Positions 50,683 through 64,000 of a DNA stretch of 64,000 bases are shown here, piece after piece. Position 1 is the first letter of the stretch, and every line of letters starts with the position of its first letter. Both the position numbers and the translations under genes were made by a program. The DNA is from Pseudomonas mangiferae (GTDB taxonomy: Bacteria > Pseudomonadota > Gammaproteobacteria > Pseudomonadales > Pseudomonadaceae), in the NCBI RefSeq assembly GCF_007109405.1, contig NZ_VJOY01000001.1, positions 186,001 to 250,000 on the forward strand, written 5' to 3'. The notes below the pieces were generated by a model. It was not told where the DNA came from and did not search any database. It saw only the letters and a program-made list of their open reading frames with translations.

Positions 50683-51787
50683 GCGCATCGCGATCATCGA
50701 CGACACCGTCGCCAACCGGTACGTCCTGAAGAAGATCCTCGGCAGCCAGCGGGATGCCTACGATGTGGTGGAGGCGGGCACCGGCCGCGAGGGGCTGGAT
50801 CTGATCGACCACGACACCGACCTGATGATCGTCGACGTCAACCTGCCGGACATGACCGGCTTCGAGCTGGTGCAGGCCCTGGAGAGCCGCCTGGGCAAGG
50901 GCAACCTGCCGCCGGTCATCAACATCTCGGCCACCTTCGTCAGCGGCAAGGACAAGGCCATGGGCCTCACCAGCGGCGCCCAGGCCTACCTGACACACCC
51001 GATCAACCCGGACGAGGTGCTGGCCACCATCGCCCTGCTGCTGGAATCCAGCACCCGCTTCGGCCACCTGGAGCACCAGCGCAACGCCGCCGTGGCCCGC
51101 AGCGAGAATCTGGAAACCGAGAAGATCATGCTGGAGCGCTTCATGCGCTCCCTCAGCCACGACCTGCGTTCCCCCCTGACCGCTGCCACCATGGTGGTCA
51201 AGCTGATGAAGAAGAAGCCGGAGCGGCGCAACGAGGAAATGCTGCAGATCCTCGACGAGAACCTGGTGCGCATGGCGCAGATGATCACCAACGTGCTGGA
51301 CATCTCCCACGTCAGCCTGGGTGGCAGCGTGCCCCTGCGGGGCGAGAAGCACGAGCTGCATGGTCTGCTGCGCGAAGCGGTGGAGAACCTGCGGCTGCAG
51401 GTGGAGAACGAGATCCGCCTGGACGAGGAGCCCGGCGAGCAACTGGTCTACTGGGACAAGCAGGCCTTCCTGCGCATCCTCGACAACGTGGTGGTGAACG
51501 CCGCCAAGCACGGCGCGCCCCAGTGCCCCATCACCGTAGGCCAGCGGCGCGACCAGGAACAGATCGTCATCAGCGTGAGCAACGAAGGGCGCATGCCCGA
51601 TGACGTGCTGGCCAACCTGGCGACGCCGTACTTCATTTCCTCCCGCAGCGACACCCAGGGCTGGGGCCTCGGCCTGCCCATCGTGAAGGCCCTCAGCGAG
51701 AGCTTCGGTGGCCACACGGTCTTCGGCAACCAGGAAGGCAGGGTCCGCGTGGACATCTACCTGCCGGTGGCGCTGGGCAACCCCTGA
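50669..51787 (+). CDS. receiver-histidine kinase
   Basis: The 372-residue protein begins with a receiver domain (IAIIDDTVANRYVLKK; phospho-acceptor D56 in MIVDVNLPDMTG), followed by a coiled linker. HisKA has H164 in RSLSHDLRSPL, and the HATPase domain has ILDNVVVNAAKHG and GWGLGLPIVKALS. No output DNA-binding domain exists, so it passes phosphate to another protein. It completes the six-gene operon and could act as the exit point of the stressosome pathway. Its final partner is not in the window. Confidence 0.9.
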   Translation: MTDRKRIAIIDDTVANRYVLKKILGSQRDAYDVVEAGTGREGLDLIDHDTDLMIVDVNLPDMTGFELVQALESRLGKGNLPPVINISATFVSGKDKAMGLTSGAQAYLTHPINPDEVLATIALLLESSTRFGHLEHQRNAAVARSENLETEKIMLERFMRSLSHDLRSPLTAATMVVKLMKKKPERRNEEMLQILDENLVRMAQMITNVLDISHVSLGGSVPLRGEKHELHGLLREAVENLRLQVENEIRLDEEPGEQLVYWDKQAFLRILDNVVVNAAKHGAPQCPITVGQRRDQEQIVISVSNEGRMPDDVLANLATPYFISSRSDTQGWGLGLPIVKALSESFGGHTVFGNQEGRVRVDIYLPVALGNP

Positions 51788-52094
51788 CCCGTCCACCCCG
51801 GTCGCAGGCCCGTCCTGGGAACCGGGCCGTGGCCATGGCACCCTCGGTGCGGCCGGTCGGGTTCGACGACGCGTCGGCCAGCCTGCCGCCATCGGGCAGG
51901 GTGGGTTTCGTTACAAGCCCGCATCGAATCTTTCGTAACGGGTACGAATGACTACGCCACCCCCTCGATCTGCCCGCGATCGAAAACTTTTGCAGCGATT
52001 GCCAACGAAAAAACCTGTCGGTTTTTGGGGTTTCATTCGTCTTGAACAAAAAGAACTGCTTTTCGTTATCGACGAAGGACGCAAGGACAGCCCG

Positions 52095-52364
52095 ATGGGA
52101 ACCCAGCACAACCAGCAATTGAAGGAGCGCCTGCGCCAAGCGGGCCTCAAGACCAGCCTGCCGCGTTTGAAGATCCTCGATGCGTTGCACCAGGCCACCC
52201 TGGACAAGGGCGGCTCGTCCGCACGGGCGCTGCACGCCGACCTGGTGGAGGCGGGTCTACCGATTTCCCTGGGCGGGGTGCGACAGGTGATCTGCCGGCT
52301 GAGCAGCCATGGCGTGATCATCCATGAGGCGAAGAATCGCTACAGCTTTTCGCTGGAATCCTAG
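52095..52364 (+). CDS. short Fur-like winged-helix protein
   Basis: From the ATG at 52095 (after GGACAG; an upstream start at 51948 is in frame but its codons look non-coding) the protein has 89 residues. LKERLRQAGLKTSLPRLKILDAL and ISLGGVRQVICRLSSHGVI resemble the Fur DNA-binding domain. The metal-binding and dimerisation half of Fur (about 60 residues) is absent, so it may be a stand-alone DNA-binding protein or a degraded gene. The upstream region is AT-rich compared with neighbours. Confidence 0.7.
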   Translation: MGTQHNQQLKERLRQAGLKTSLPRLKILDALHQATLDKGGSSARALHADLVEAGLPISLGGVRQVICRLSSHGVIIHEAKNRYSFSLES

Positions 52365-52492
52365 GCTGCGCGGACTTATCAGCAAAAAAATTGCAGGTCA
52401 GTGAAAGAGGCGCGGGACAAGAGCGCGATGCCTTCCCCTGTTACGGGTAACCCTGACCGTTGCCTCTTGCCAAACATGCTCTCGCATCCACC

Positions 52493-52774
52493 TCAGTGGT
52501 GGACGTGGCGAAAGGCGGGAAGATGAAACAGGCGAGGGCGGGGCTTGCGGACGCGCCGGGCGGCGGGCTTGGCTTCGACTGCCACCGGCTCGATCACCTG
52601 GGGCACGGGCTGGATGACGGGTGTTTCGCGGTCCTGAGCGGTGTCTTCTTCCATTTGCCTCAGGTGCGCATGCTGGGCATGAACGCGGGCTACCCGCAAC
52701 ATCCCCCAGAGCATGGCGGCTGCAATCAGTAACCAGCCCGCGACCATCAACAAGATATAGCTTTCGGCATTCAT
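52493..52774 (-). CDS. small membrane protein of unknown function
   Basis: This 93-residue protein has one membrane segment near the N-terminus (ESYILLMVAGWLLIAAAMLWGML). A charged cytoplasmic-type tail follows that is rich in Pro, Val, Arg and His (VIQPVPQVIEPVAVEAKPAA, then RLFHLPAFRHVHH). No family was recognised. It lies alone between the Fur-like gene and the MgtC gene, on the opposite strand. It is a plausible real gene because the hydrophobic segment and initial ATG are clean and GGAAAGCC lies upstream. Confidence 0.55.
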   Translation of the reverse strand: MNAESYILLMVAGWLLIAAAMLWGMLRVARVHAQHAHLRQMEEDTAQDRETPVIQPVPQVIEPVAVEAKPAARRVRKPRPRLFHLPAFRHVHH

Positions 52775-52975
52775 ACGGCTTTCCTCCGCGTAGCCAGCGG
52801 ATACGTCTCATAGGACTAGACCGGCCTCAGTCTGCGTTTGGTTCCCCTGGATTGCCCGGCTACCGACGGGATGAACCTCCGTTCGTCCGACCCGGTCCAT
52901 TGGCTTGCACCGTTCTGCCCGCCTGAACGATTGCCCGAAGGGCCATCGTGCGGCGGCGCGATCCTGGGAATCGGC

Positions 52976-53506
52976 ATGATGGAGGAAGCCCGCGTGGGAA
53001 CCTGGTCGGAACAAATCAACGCAGCATTCGTTTCGGAGTTTTCCGACCTGCCGAGCCTCACCGAGGCGACCCAGATCGTCATTCGCCTCGGCCTGGCGGC
53101 CCTGCTGGGCGGAGTGCTGGGGTTCGAGCGCAGCCAGAAGGGCAAGGCCGCCGGGGTGCGCACCCACATGCTGGTGGCTATCGGGTCGGCGATGTTCGTG
53201 CTGGCGCCCCTGCAGGCGGGGGCCGATCCCGACGGCATCAGCCGGGTGATCCAGGGGCTGGTGGCCGGCATCGGCTTCCTCGGCGCTGGCACCATCCTGA
53301 AGAACGGCGAACATATTTCCGACGTGAAGGGCCTGACCACCGCGGCCGGCATCTGGCTAACCGCGGCCATTGGCATGGCCTGTGGCATGGGCCGTGAGGC
53401 CAGCGCCGTGCTCAGCACTTTCCTCGCCCTGGCGATCCTCTACGGCGTGCCGCGCCTGGTGGAGCACTTCGACCGGGATGCCAAGGAAGATCGGGACGAT
53501 ACGTAG
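52976..53506 (+). CDS. MgtC/SapB family membrane protein
   Basis: The ATG at 52976 (GGGA just before) gives 176 residues; a longer frame from 52838 has a non-membrane, unlikely N-terminus. IVIRLGLAALLGGVLGFERSQKGKAAGVRTHMLVAIGSAMFVL and GLVAGIGFLGAGTILK mark MgtC/SapB proteins, with about four or five membrane helices. The long version of MgtC has an ACT-like C-terminus that is missing here, so it is the short SapB type. Function may involve cation or ATP-synthase homeostasis. Confidence 0.85.
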   Translation: MMEEARVGTWSEQINAAFVSEFSDLPSLTEATQIVIRLGLAALLGGVLGFERSQKGKAAGVRTHMLVAIGSAMFVLAPLQAGADPDGISRVIQGLVAGIGFLGAGTILKNGEHISDVKGLTTAAGIWLTAAIGMACGMGREASAVLSTFLALAILYGVPRLVEHFDRDAKEDRDDT

Positions 53507-53642
53507 CGAACCCTTTCGCCGCTTCGACGCTCAGAACTCCTGGGTTCCTCGGAAACCTGTCCATGCCCGCACCTCCGGCTTCCCCCCCGATGCCGGACGG
53601 ACAGCCCGCCGGAGCCACGCGCGCCCGAAGCCGGAGGTCGTC

Positions 53643-53885
53643 ATGTTTCGCGATTTTGCCCACCACACTGCCTGGACCGATGCCATGCGCAGCGGCCGCG
53701 ACTACGTCGGCCTGATCGAGTACCAGCCCAAGTCCCCGGGCGCTGACGTGCGCATCCTCTGGGTGATCGCGCCGGGCTGTGTCTGCGAAGCCGACGCCGA
53801 GACCCTGGCGGACAACATGCTCGAGCAGATCGCCGACATCACTCGGGACGGCGACGTGATCTATCAGGACGGCGTCCGCCTGTAG
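53643..53885 (+). CDS. small protein of unknown function upstream of ku
   Basis: The ATG at 53643 follows GGAGGTC and yields 80 residues: MFRDFAHHTAWTDAMRSGRD, later IAPGCVCEADAETLADNMLE. No domain was recognised; it is acidic and lacks membrane or signal sequence. It ends 16 bp before ku and is probably co-transcribed with it. Confidence 0.65.
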   Translation: MFRDFAHHTAWTDAMRSGRDYVGLIEYQPKSPGADVRILWVIAPGCVCEADAETLADNMLEQIADITRDGDVIYQDGVRL

Positions 53886-53901
53886 GCGGCAGGAGAACGA
53901 T

Positions 53902-54852
53902 ATGGCAAGGGCGATCTGGAAAGGCGCGATCAGCTTCGGGCTGGTGCACATCCCTGTGGCGCTGGTCTCCGCGCTGGACCGCCAGGGCATCGACTTCGAC
54001 TGGCTGGACAAGCGCAGCATGGACCCGGTGGGCTACAAGCGGATCAACAAGGTCACCGGCAAGGACGTCACCAAGGAAGACATCGTCAAGGGCGTGGAGT
54101 ACGAGAAGGGCAGCTATGTGGTGATCAGCGAGGACGAGATCCGCACCGCGCACCCCAAGTCCACCCAGACCATCGACATCCTGGCCTTCGTCAACAGCCA
54201 GGACATTTCGCTGCCCTACATCGACACCCCGTACTACCTGGCCCCCGACAAGCGCGGCGGCAAGGTCTACGCCCTGTTGCGGGAGGCGCTGGTGAAAAGC
54301 GGCCGGGTCGCGGTGGCCAACGTGGTCCTGCACACCAAGCAGCACCTGGCCGCGGTGATTCCCCAGGGCGAGGCGCTGATGCTGGTGACCCTGCGCTGGG
54401 ACGCCGAGGTGCGTACCGTCGAGGACCTGGAACTCAAGGACATGCCGACCAAGGGCGAGCTGAACAAGCGCGAACTGGACATGGCCAAGCGGCTGATCGA
54501 CGACATGAGCGAGGACTGGGAGCCCACCCAGTACAAGGACACCTTCCAGGAAAAGATCATGGCGCTGGTGGAGCGCAAGGCGAAGGAAGGCCACATCGAG
54601 AGCGTGGAAGGCCCGGAAGAGACCGACCGCCAGAGCGCCGACGTCATCGACCTCACCGAACTGCTCAAGCGCAGCCTCGGCGGCGGCAAGGCAAAGGCCA
54701 AGACCGAGACGAAGGCTGCCGCGAAGCCGCAGGCCGCGGAGGAGGAGCCGGACGCGGAATCCGCTCCTGCGTCGCGCACGCGGCGTACCCGGGCATCGCC
54801 GGCCAAGCCCGCCGGCAAGGCCAAGCCGGGTCGCAAGACCGGCAGCCACTGA
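53902..54852 (+). CDS. ku: Ku DNA end-binding protein
   Basis: The 316-residue protein begins ARAIWKGAISFGLVHIPVAL, the start of the Ku core, followed by DKRSMDPVGYKRINKVTGK and ALVKSGRVAVANVV. The C-terminal 60 residues are Lys/Ala-rich (TETKAAAKPQAAEEEP to the end), typical of bacterial Ku tails that aid DNA binding. Ku forms a dimeric ring at double-strand breaks and recruits LigD for end joining. LigD is not in the window. A strong hairpin follows at 54924. Confidence 0.95.
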   Translation: MARAIWKGAISFGLVHIPVALVSALDRQGIDFDWLDKRSMDPVGYKRINKVTGKDVTKEDIVKGVEYEKGSYVVISEDEIRTAHPKSTQTIDILAFVNSQDISLPYIDTPYYLAPDKRGGKVYALLREALVKSGRVAVANVVLHTKQHLAAVIPQGEALMLVTLRWDAEVRTVEDLELKDMPTKGELNKRELDMAKRLIDDMSEDWEPTQYKDTFQEKIMALVERKAKEGHIESVEGPEETDRQSADVIDLTELLKRSLGGGKAKAKTETKAAAKPQAAEEEPDAESAPASRTRRTRASPAKPAGKAKPGRKTGSH

Positions 54853-54923
54853 GCCGCCGAGCCTGATTCGGGCGGGGTCCACTGGCCTGAACTTTTGCAG
54901 GGCCCTCCGTTCGGAATTAACAG

Positions 54924-54957
54924 GGCGCCGCGACGCGAGAGGTCGCGGCGCCGTCTC
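54924..54957 (+). terminator. hairpin terminator after ku
   Basis: GGCGCCGCGAC (54924-54934) pairs perfectly with GTCGCGGCGCC (54942-54952) around a 7-base loop and is followed by GTCTCTCC. The poor U-tract lowers confidence, but the 11-bp GC stem is strong. Confidence 0.65.
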
Positions 54958-55059
54958 TCCCCGGCCAGGGTGGCGCAGGGAACGTGTCGCCCGACACGTC
55001 CGGGTCGCTCTGGCAAGGTACCCCTACCGATGTCCACAAGGCCCAAGGAGCGCAGCCCG

Positions 55060-57111
55060 ATGTCCGTTGCCCGTTTCACCGATGAACCCGCACGACGCGA
55101 TCTGATCGAGCCCGGCCACCTGACCCTGGAACAGGCCACCACCCTTCCCCGAATCGCCATCGAAGCGGTCATGCCGACCCTCCATGAGGGGCGCTTCGCC
55201 GCCAAGGCCATCGTCGGGCGCGCGGTGACCGTCGACGCCCGCATCTTCGCCGACGGCCACGACAAGCTGGCGGCGGCTGTGTACTGGATGGTCGAGCAGG
55301 ACGCCGGTTCGGCGGTGTTCGGCGAGCAGGGCTGGCACCGAGTGGACATGCGCGACCTGGGCAACGATGCCTGGCAGGCCCAGTTCGTGCCGCCCCAGAG
55401 CGGTCGCTACCGTTTTCGCATCCAGGCCTGGTGGGATCACTTCGGCTCCTACCGCTATGAGCTGAGCAAGAAGCACGCGGCGGGCGTGCCCATCTCTCTG
55501 GAGCTGCAGGAAGGCGACATTCTGCTGGAGCAGGCCCTGGGCCGTGCCGAGGGTGAGGCCCGCGCGGCCATCGAGTCGCTGTTGCAGCGCTTCCGCGCGG
55601 CCGGCAACGACGACGAGCGAGTCGCCGTGGTGCTGGAGCCGGAGGCGGCCAAGGCCATGGCGGTGGTGGACCCCCATGACCACCGCGCCCGCAGCCCCGA
55701 ATACCCCCTCGACGTGGAACGCCCGCTGGCCGAGTTCGCCAGTTGGTACGAACTGTTCCCCCGTTCCCAGACCGACGATCCCCAGCGCCATGGCACGTTC
55801 CGCGATGTGCTGCCGCGCCTGCCGGCGATCCGCGACATGGGCTTCGACGTGCTGTATTTCCCGCCGATCCACCCCATCGGCCGTGCCCACCGCAAGGGGC
55901 CCAACAATTCCCTGCACGCCGGTCCGGACGACCCGGGCAGCCCCTACGCCATCGGCAGCGAGGCGGGCGGCCACGAGGCGATCCACCCGCAATTGGGCAG
56001 CGTGGACGATTTCCTCGAATTGGTCCGGGCGGCCGAGGAACATGGGTTGGAGATCGCCCTGGATTTCGCCATCCAGTGTTCCCAAGACCACCCGTGGCTG
56101 CAACAGTATCCCGGCTGGTTCGCCTGGCGCCCCGACGGCACCATCCGCTATGCGGAAAACCCGCCGAAGAAGTACCAGGACATCGTCAACGTCGATTTCT
56201 ATGCCGAGGACGCGATTCCTGCACTGTGGCAGGCCCTGCGGGACGTGGTGGCCGGCTGGGTGGAACTGGGAGTGAAGATCTTCCGCGTGGACAATCCCCA
56301 CACCAAGCCACTGCCCTTCTGGGAGTGGATGATCGGCGACATCCGCCGGCAGTACCCGGACACCATGTTCCTCGCCGAGGCTTTCACGCGGCCGGCGATG
56401 ATGGCGCGCCTGGGCAAGGTGGGCTTCAGCCAGAGCTACACCTACTTCACCTGGCGCAACACCAAGGCCGAGCTGAGCGAGTATTTCCAGCAGCTCAACG
56501 AGCCGCCGCTGCGGGATTGCTACCGGCCGAACTTTTTCGCCAACACGCCGGACATCAACCCGTATTTCCTCCAGCACAACGGCCGTGCGGGTTTCCTCAT
56601 CCGCGTCGCGCTGGCCACCATGGGCTCCGGCCTGTGGGGCATGTATTCGGGCTTCGAGCTGTGCGAGGCCGAGCCGGTGCCGGGCAAGGAGGAGTACCTG
56701 AACTCCGAGAAGTACGAGCTTCGCCCACGGGACTACAACGCGCCCGGCAACATCGTCGCGGAAATCGCCCAGCTCAACCGCATCCGCCGGCAGAACCCGG
56801 CGCTCCACAGCCACCTGGGCCTGACGCTGTACACCGCCTGGAACGACAACATCCTCTACTTTGGCAAGCGCACCGAGGACCGCAAGAATTTCATCCTCGT
56901 GGCCATCAGCCTCGACCCGGACAACGCCCAGGAAGCCCATTTCGAGCTGCCACTCTGGGAGTTGGGTCTGGCGGACGATGCGTCCACCCGGGGCGAGGAC
57001 TTGATGAACGGCCATACCTGGACCTGGCACGGCAAGGTCCAGTGGATGCGCATCGAGCCCTGGAAACAGCCTTTCGGGATCTGGCGCATCAGCGCCGACA
57101 CCCTGGCATGA
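55060..57111 (+). CDS. glgE: alpha-1,4-glucan:maltose-1-phosphate maltosyltransferase
   Basis: The ATG at 55060 after AAGGAG is chosen over 55030 and gives 683 residues, normal for GlgE. The N-terminal beta-domain (AIEAVMPTLHEGRFAAKA) is followed by a GH13_3 barrel with FPPIHPIGRAHRKGPNNSL. The nucleophile is in KIFRVDNPHTKPLPFW (D411) and the acid/base in MFLAEAF (E440). It extends glucan using maltose-1-phosphate made by the TreS-maltokinase encoded next. It starts the treS-glgB operon. The preceding region after ku contains the promoter, but no clear motif was identified. Confidence 0.95.
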   Translation: MSVARFTDEPARRDLIEPGHLTLEQATTLPRIAIEAVMPTLHEGRFAAKAIVGRAVTVDARIFADGHDKLAAAVYWMVEQDAGSAVFGEQGWHRVDMRDLGNDAWQAQFVPPQSGRYRFRIQAWWDHFGSYRYELSKKHAAGVPISLELQEGDILLEQALGRAEGEARAAIESLLQRFRAAGNDDERVAVVLEPEAAKAMAVVDPHDHRARSPEYPLDVERPLAEFASWYELFPRSQTDDPQRHGTFRDVLPRLPAIRDMGFDVLYFPPIHPIGRAHRKGPNNSLHAGPDDPGSPYAIGSEAGGHEAIHPQLGSVDDFLELVRAAEEHGLEIALDFAIQCSQDHPWLQQYPGWFAWRPDGTIRYAENPPKKYQDIVNVDFYAEDAIPALWQALRDVVAGWVELGVKIFRVDNPHTKPLPFWEWMIGDIRRQYPDTMFLAEAFTRPAMMARLGKVGFSQSYTYFTWRNTKAELSEYFQQLNEPPLRDCYRPNFFANTPDINPYFLQHNGRAGFLIRVALATMGSGLWGMYSGFELCEAEPVPGKEEYLNSEKYELRPRDYNAPGNIVAEIAQLNRIRRQNPALHSHLGLTLYTAWNDNILYFGKRTEDRKNFILVAISLDPDNAQEAHFELPLWELGLADDASTRGEDLMNGHTWTWHGKVQWMRIEPWKQPFGIWRISADTLA

Positions 57112-57181
57112 GCGGCTGCCTGGCAGCCATTGAGACGGAACGGCAGGAGACGGAACGGTCATCCGTTACGAGACGATACCT

Positions 57182-62745
<5,564 letters not shown>

Positions 62746-62754
62746 GGACGCGCT

Positions 62755-62788
62755 GCGGGCATCCGGCGCGTTGTCGTCGGATGCCCGC
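62755..62788 (+). terminator. hairpin after glgB
   Basis: GCGGGCATCCG (62755-62765) pairs perfectly with CGGATGCCCGC (62778-62788). No U-tract follows, so factor-dependent or stem-only termination is possible. Confidence 0.5.
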
Positions 62789-62865
62789 GGTCGTGTCATG
62801 AGACTTTCGTCACGTTTTGAGCTAGCCTCTGCCCGGTTCTTCTCACGGATGCAGGAGCCTGCAGA

Positions 62866-63162
62866 ATGGATGTCTCGCAACAGCCGCTGGTCGAGCTACT
62901 CACCCTGACCGCGCGTAGCCTCACCCACCTCACCGCCGCCATGACCTCCCTGTCGTTCGAACTGCTGCGCAGCGAAGACCCGGTGGTGCGCGATGCCAGC
63001 AAGCGCATGATCACCCGCATGGCGGCGGTCAACGGCGAACTGGACCAGCACTGGCAACTGATCAGCGACCTGACCGGCGTTTCCCTGCCGGACAACGACT
63101 CCCCACCCATGACCGAGGTCCACCTGGCCCCTGTGGTGCCCATCGCTGCGGCCGAGCGCTAG
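62866..63162 (+). CDS. small helical protein of unknown function
   Basis: This 98-residue protein has a compact alpha-helical composition (PLVELLTLTARSLTHLTAAM, later SKRMITRMAAVNGELDQHWQ) and no membrane or signal sequence. It follows glgB after 120 bp with a TTCGTCACG stretch and a GCAGGAGCC ribosome-binding site, so it may have its own promoter. No family was recognised. Confidence 0.6.
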   Translation: MDVSQQPLVELLTLTARSLTHLTAAMTSLSFELLRSEDPVVRDASKRMITRMAAVNGELDQHWQLISDLTGVSLPDNDSPPMTEVHLAPVVPIAAAER

Positions 63163-63379
63163 TCCACGGCAAGGTATGCACGGCGGGTGAGCGATCCTTC
63201 GCGTGTCTTCTGCCAGTTCGGCCTTCTGCACCTTTGCCTGACGGGGTGGCGCCCTTAGGTACTCCATTTGGCAAGGCCAAAAAGCCGATGAACCCACCCG
63301 CGTTCCTGCGCGAAAGGGTCTCACCGGCTTTTTCTTTCGGCGCCGCTCCAGCAAGGCCGGAGCGGCGAGGGTGAGTCGG
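63163..63379. other. intergenic region with two terminator-type hairpins
   Basis: AAAAAGCCG (63279-63287) pairs with CGGCTTTTT (63325-63333), with A/T tracts on both sides, so it can terminate both strands. A second hairpin is CGCCGCTCC (63341-63349) with GGAGCGGCG (63359-63367). These separate the convergent small gene and SDR. Nothing else is recognised. Confidence 0.7.
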
Positions 63380-64000
63380 TCAGCCGTTCACCACGCTGCC
63401 GCCATTCACGTGGATCACCTGACCGCTCACATAGGACGAGTCATCGCAGGCCAGGTAGACGTAGGCGGGTGCCAGTTCCTCCGGTTGTCCCGGGCGGCCC
63501 ATGGCGGTGTTGGCGCCGAAGGTGGCCACCTGTTCTTCGTCGAAGGTGGAAGGGATCAGCGGCGTCCAGATGGGACCCGGCGCCACTGCGTTCACGCGGA
63601 TGCCGCGGGGCGCCAGGTTGAGGGCGAGGGAGCGGGTGAACGAGGTGATGGCGCCCTTGGTGGAGGAGTAGTCCAGCAGGATCGGGTTGCCCTTGTAGGC
63701 GGTGATGGAGGTGGTGTTGATGATGGTCCCGCCCTGTTTCATCGCGGGCAACGCGGCCTTGGTCAGCTGGAACATGGCGAAGATGTTGGTGCGGAAGGTG
63801 CGCTCCCACTGTTCCTCGGTGATGTCCTCCAGGCGCTTCTGCGGGTGCTGCTCGCCGGCATTGTTCACCAGCACGTCCAGGCGGCCAAAGGTGCTACGGG
63901 TTTCCTCGATCACCTTGCCACAGAATTCGGCACCGGCCACGTCGCCGGCAAAGCTCAGGCAACGGCGCCCGAGGCCTTCGATCTCTTTGCGTGTCTTTTC
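63380..64000 (-). CDS. SDR family oxidoreductase (5' end outside window)
   Basis: The minus-strand frame is open to the window edge, so the N-terminal cofactor motif is missing. Visible are GRLDVLVNNAGEQHPQKRLED, the catalytic DYSSTKGAITSF, VNAVAPGPIWTPLIPSTF and the closing SGQVIHVNGGSVVNG. About 207 residues are present of an expected 280-285. The EQHPQ and IPSTFDEEQV features resemble general-stress SDRs such as YhdF/YghA-like enzymes. Bidirectional terminator hairpins lie just downstream. Confidence 0.9.
   Translation of the reverse strand, partial: EKTRKEIEGLGRRCLSFAGDVAGAEFCGKVIEETRSTFGRLDVLVNNAGEQHPQKRLEDITEEQWERTFRTNIFAMFQLTKAALPAMKQGGTIINTTSITAYKGNPILLDYSSTKGAITSFTRSLALNLAPRGIRVNAVAPGPIWTPLIPSTFDEEQVATFGANTAMGRPGQPEELAPAYVYLACDDSSYVSGQVIHVNGGSVVNG

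Overview
The window looks like chromosomal DNA of a metabolically versatile, high-GC Pseudomonas. The reasons are OprD-type porins, an hmgA-fahA pair with a divergent IclR regulator, AAHS-type MFS carriers, the GlgE/TreS-maltokinase/GlgB set, Ku, and repeated AANAANAA (Crc/Hfq-type) motifs just before start codons of catabolic genes. The species is inferred and not proven. No rRNA, tRNA or CRISPR array was seen.

Layout. 1-6,393 (minus): a TonB receptor, a GMC alcohol dehydrogenase, an aldehyde dehydrogenase and an MFS carrier form one operon behind a near-consensus sigma-54 promoter. 6,694-10,078 (minus): a second TonB receptor and a lone sulfonate/nitrate-type binding protein, again behind a sigma-54-like promoter. 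Both promoters share a related 37-bp upstream element. 10,500-13,870: a degraded accessory patch with a RusA remnant, a frameshifted phage-like ORF, an AT-rich frameshifted HEPN-like gene and two unknown overlapping genes. 14,093-18,236: homogentisate catabolism (hmgA, fahA, hmgR, maiA). 18,337-26,998: a GntR regulator, an AAHS MFS carrier and a divergent catabolic operon (three SDRs, a double NIPSNAP protein, a KstD/fumarate-reductase-type flavoprotein, an OprD porin). 27,164-30,756: a VOC protein, MaoC-type hydratase, acyl-CoA dehydrogenase and CitE-type lyase, resembling part of the itaconate locus. 31,193-45,568: an SDR, an OprD porin and a LysR-centred catabolic region (thiolase, alpha/beta-hydrolase, metallo-hydrolase, cyclase, SDR, CoA-transferase A/B, thioesterase, MFS carrier, muconolactone-isomerase-like protein, acetyl-CoA hydrolase-like protein). 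Four promoters here carry the same 41-bp element.

46,305-51,787: an RsbR-RsbS-RsbT stressosome module runs into an RsbX-like phosphatase with its own kinase-type ATPase domain. It continues into a hybrid histidine kinase that starts with another RsbT-like ATPase domain, and then a receiver-histidine kinase. 52,095-54,852: a short Fur-like protein, small unknown proteins, an MgtC family protein and Ku. 55,060-62,745: glgE, treS-maltokinase and glgB, converting trehalose to alpha-glucan. The window ends in a partial SDR.

The strongest candidates for undescribed biology are the LysR regulon with its shared 41-bp element, the stressosome wired into fused two-component kinases, and the paired sigma-54/upstream-element control of two outer-membrane uptake operons. 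Pathway substrates are not determined by the sequence.
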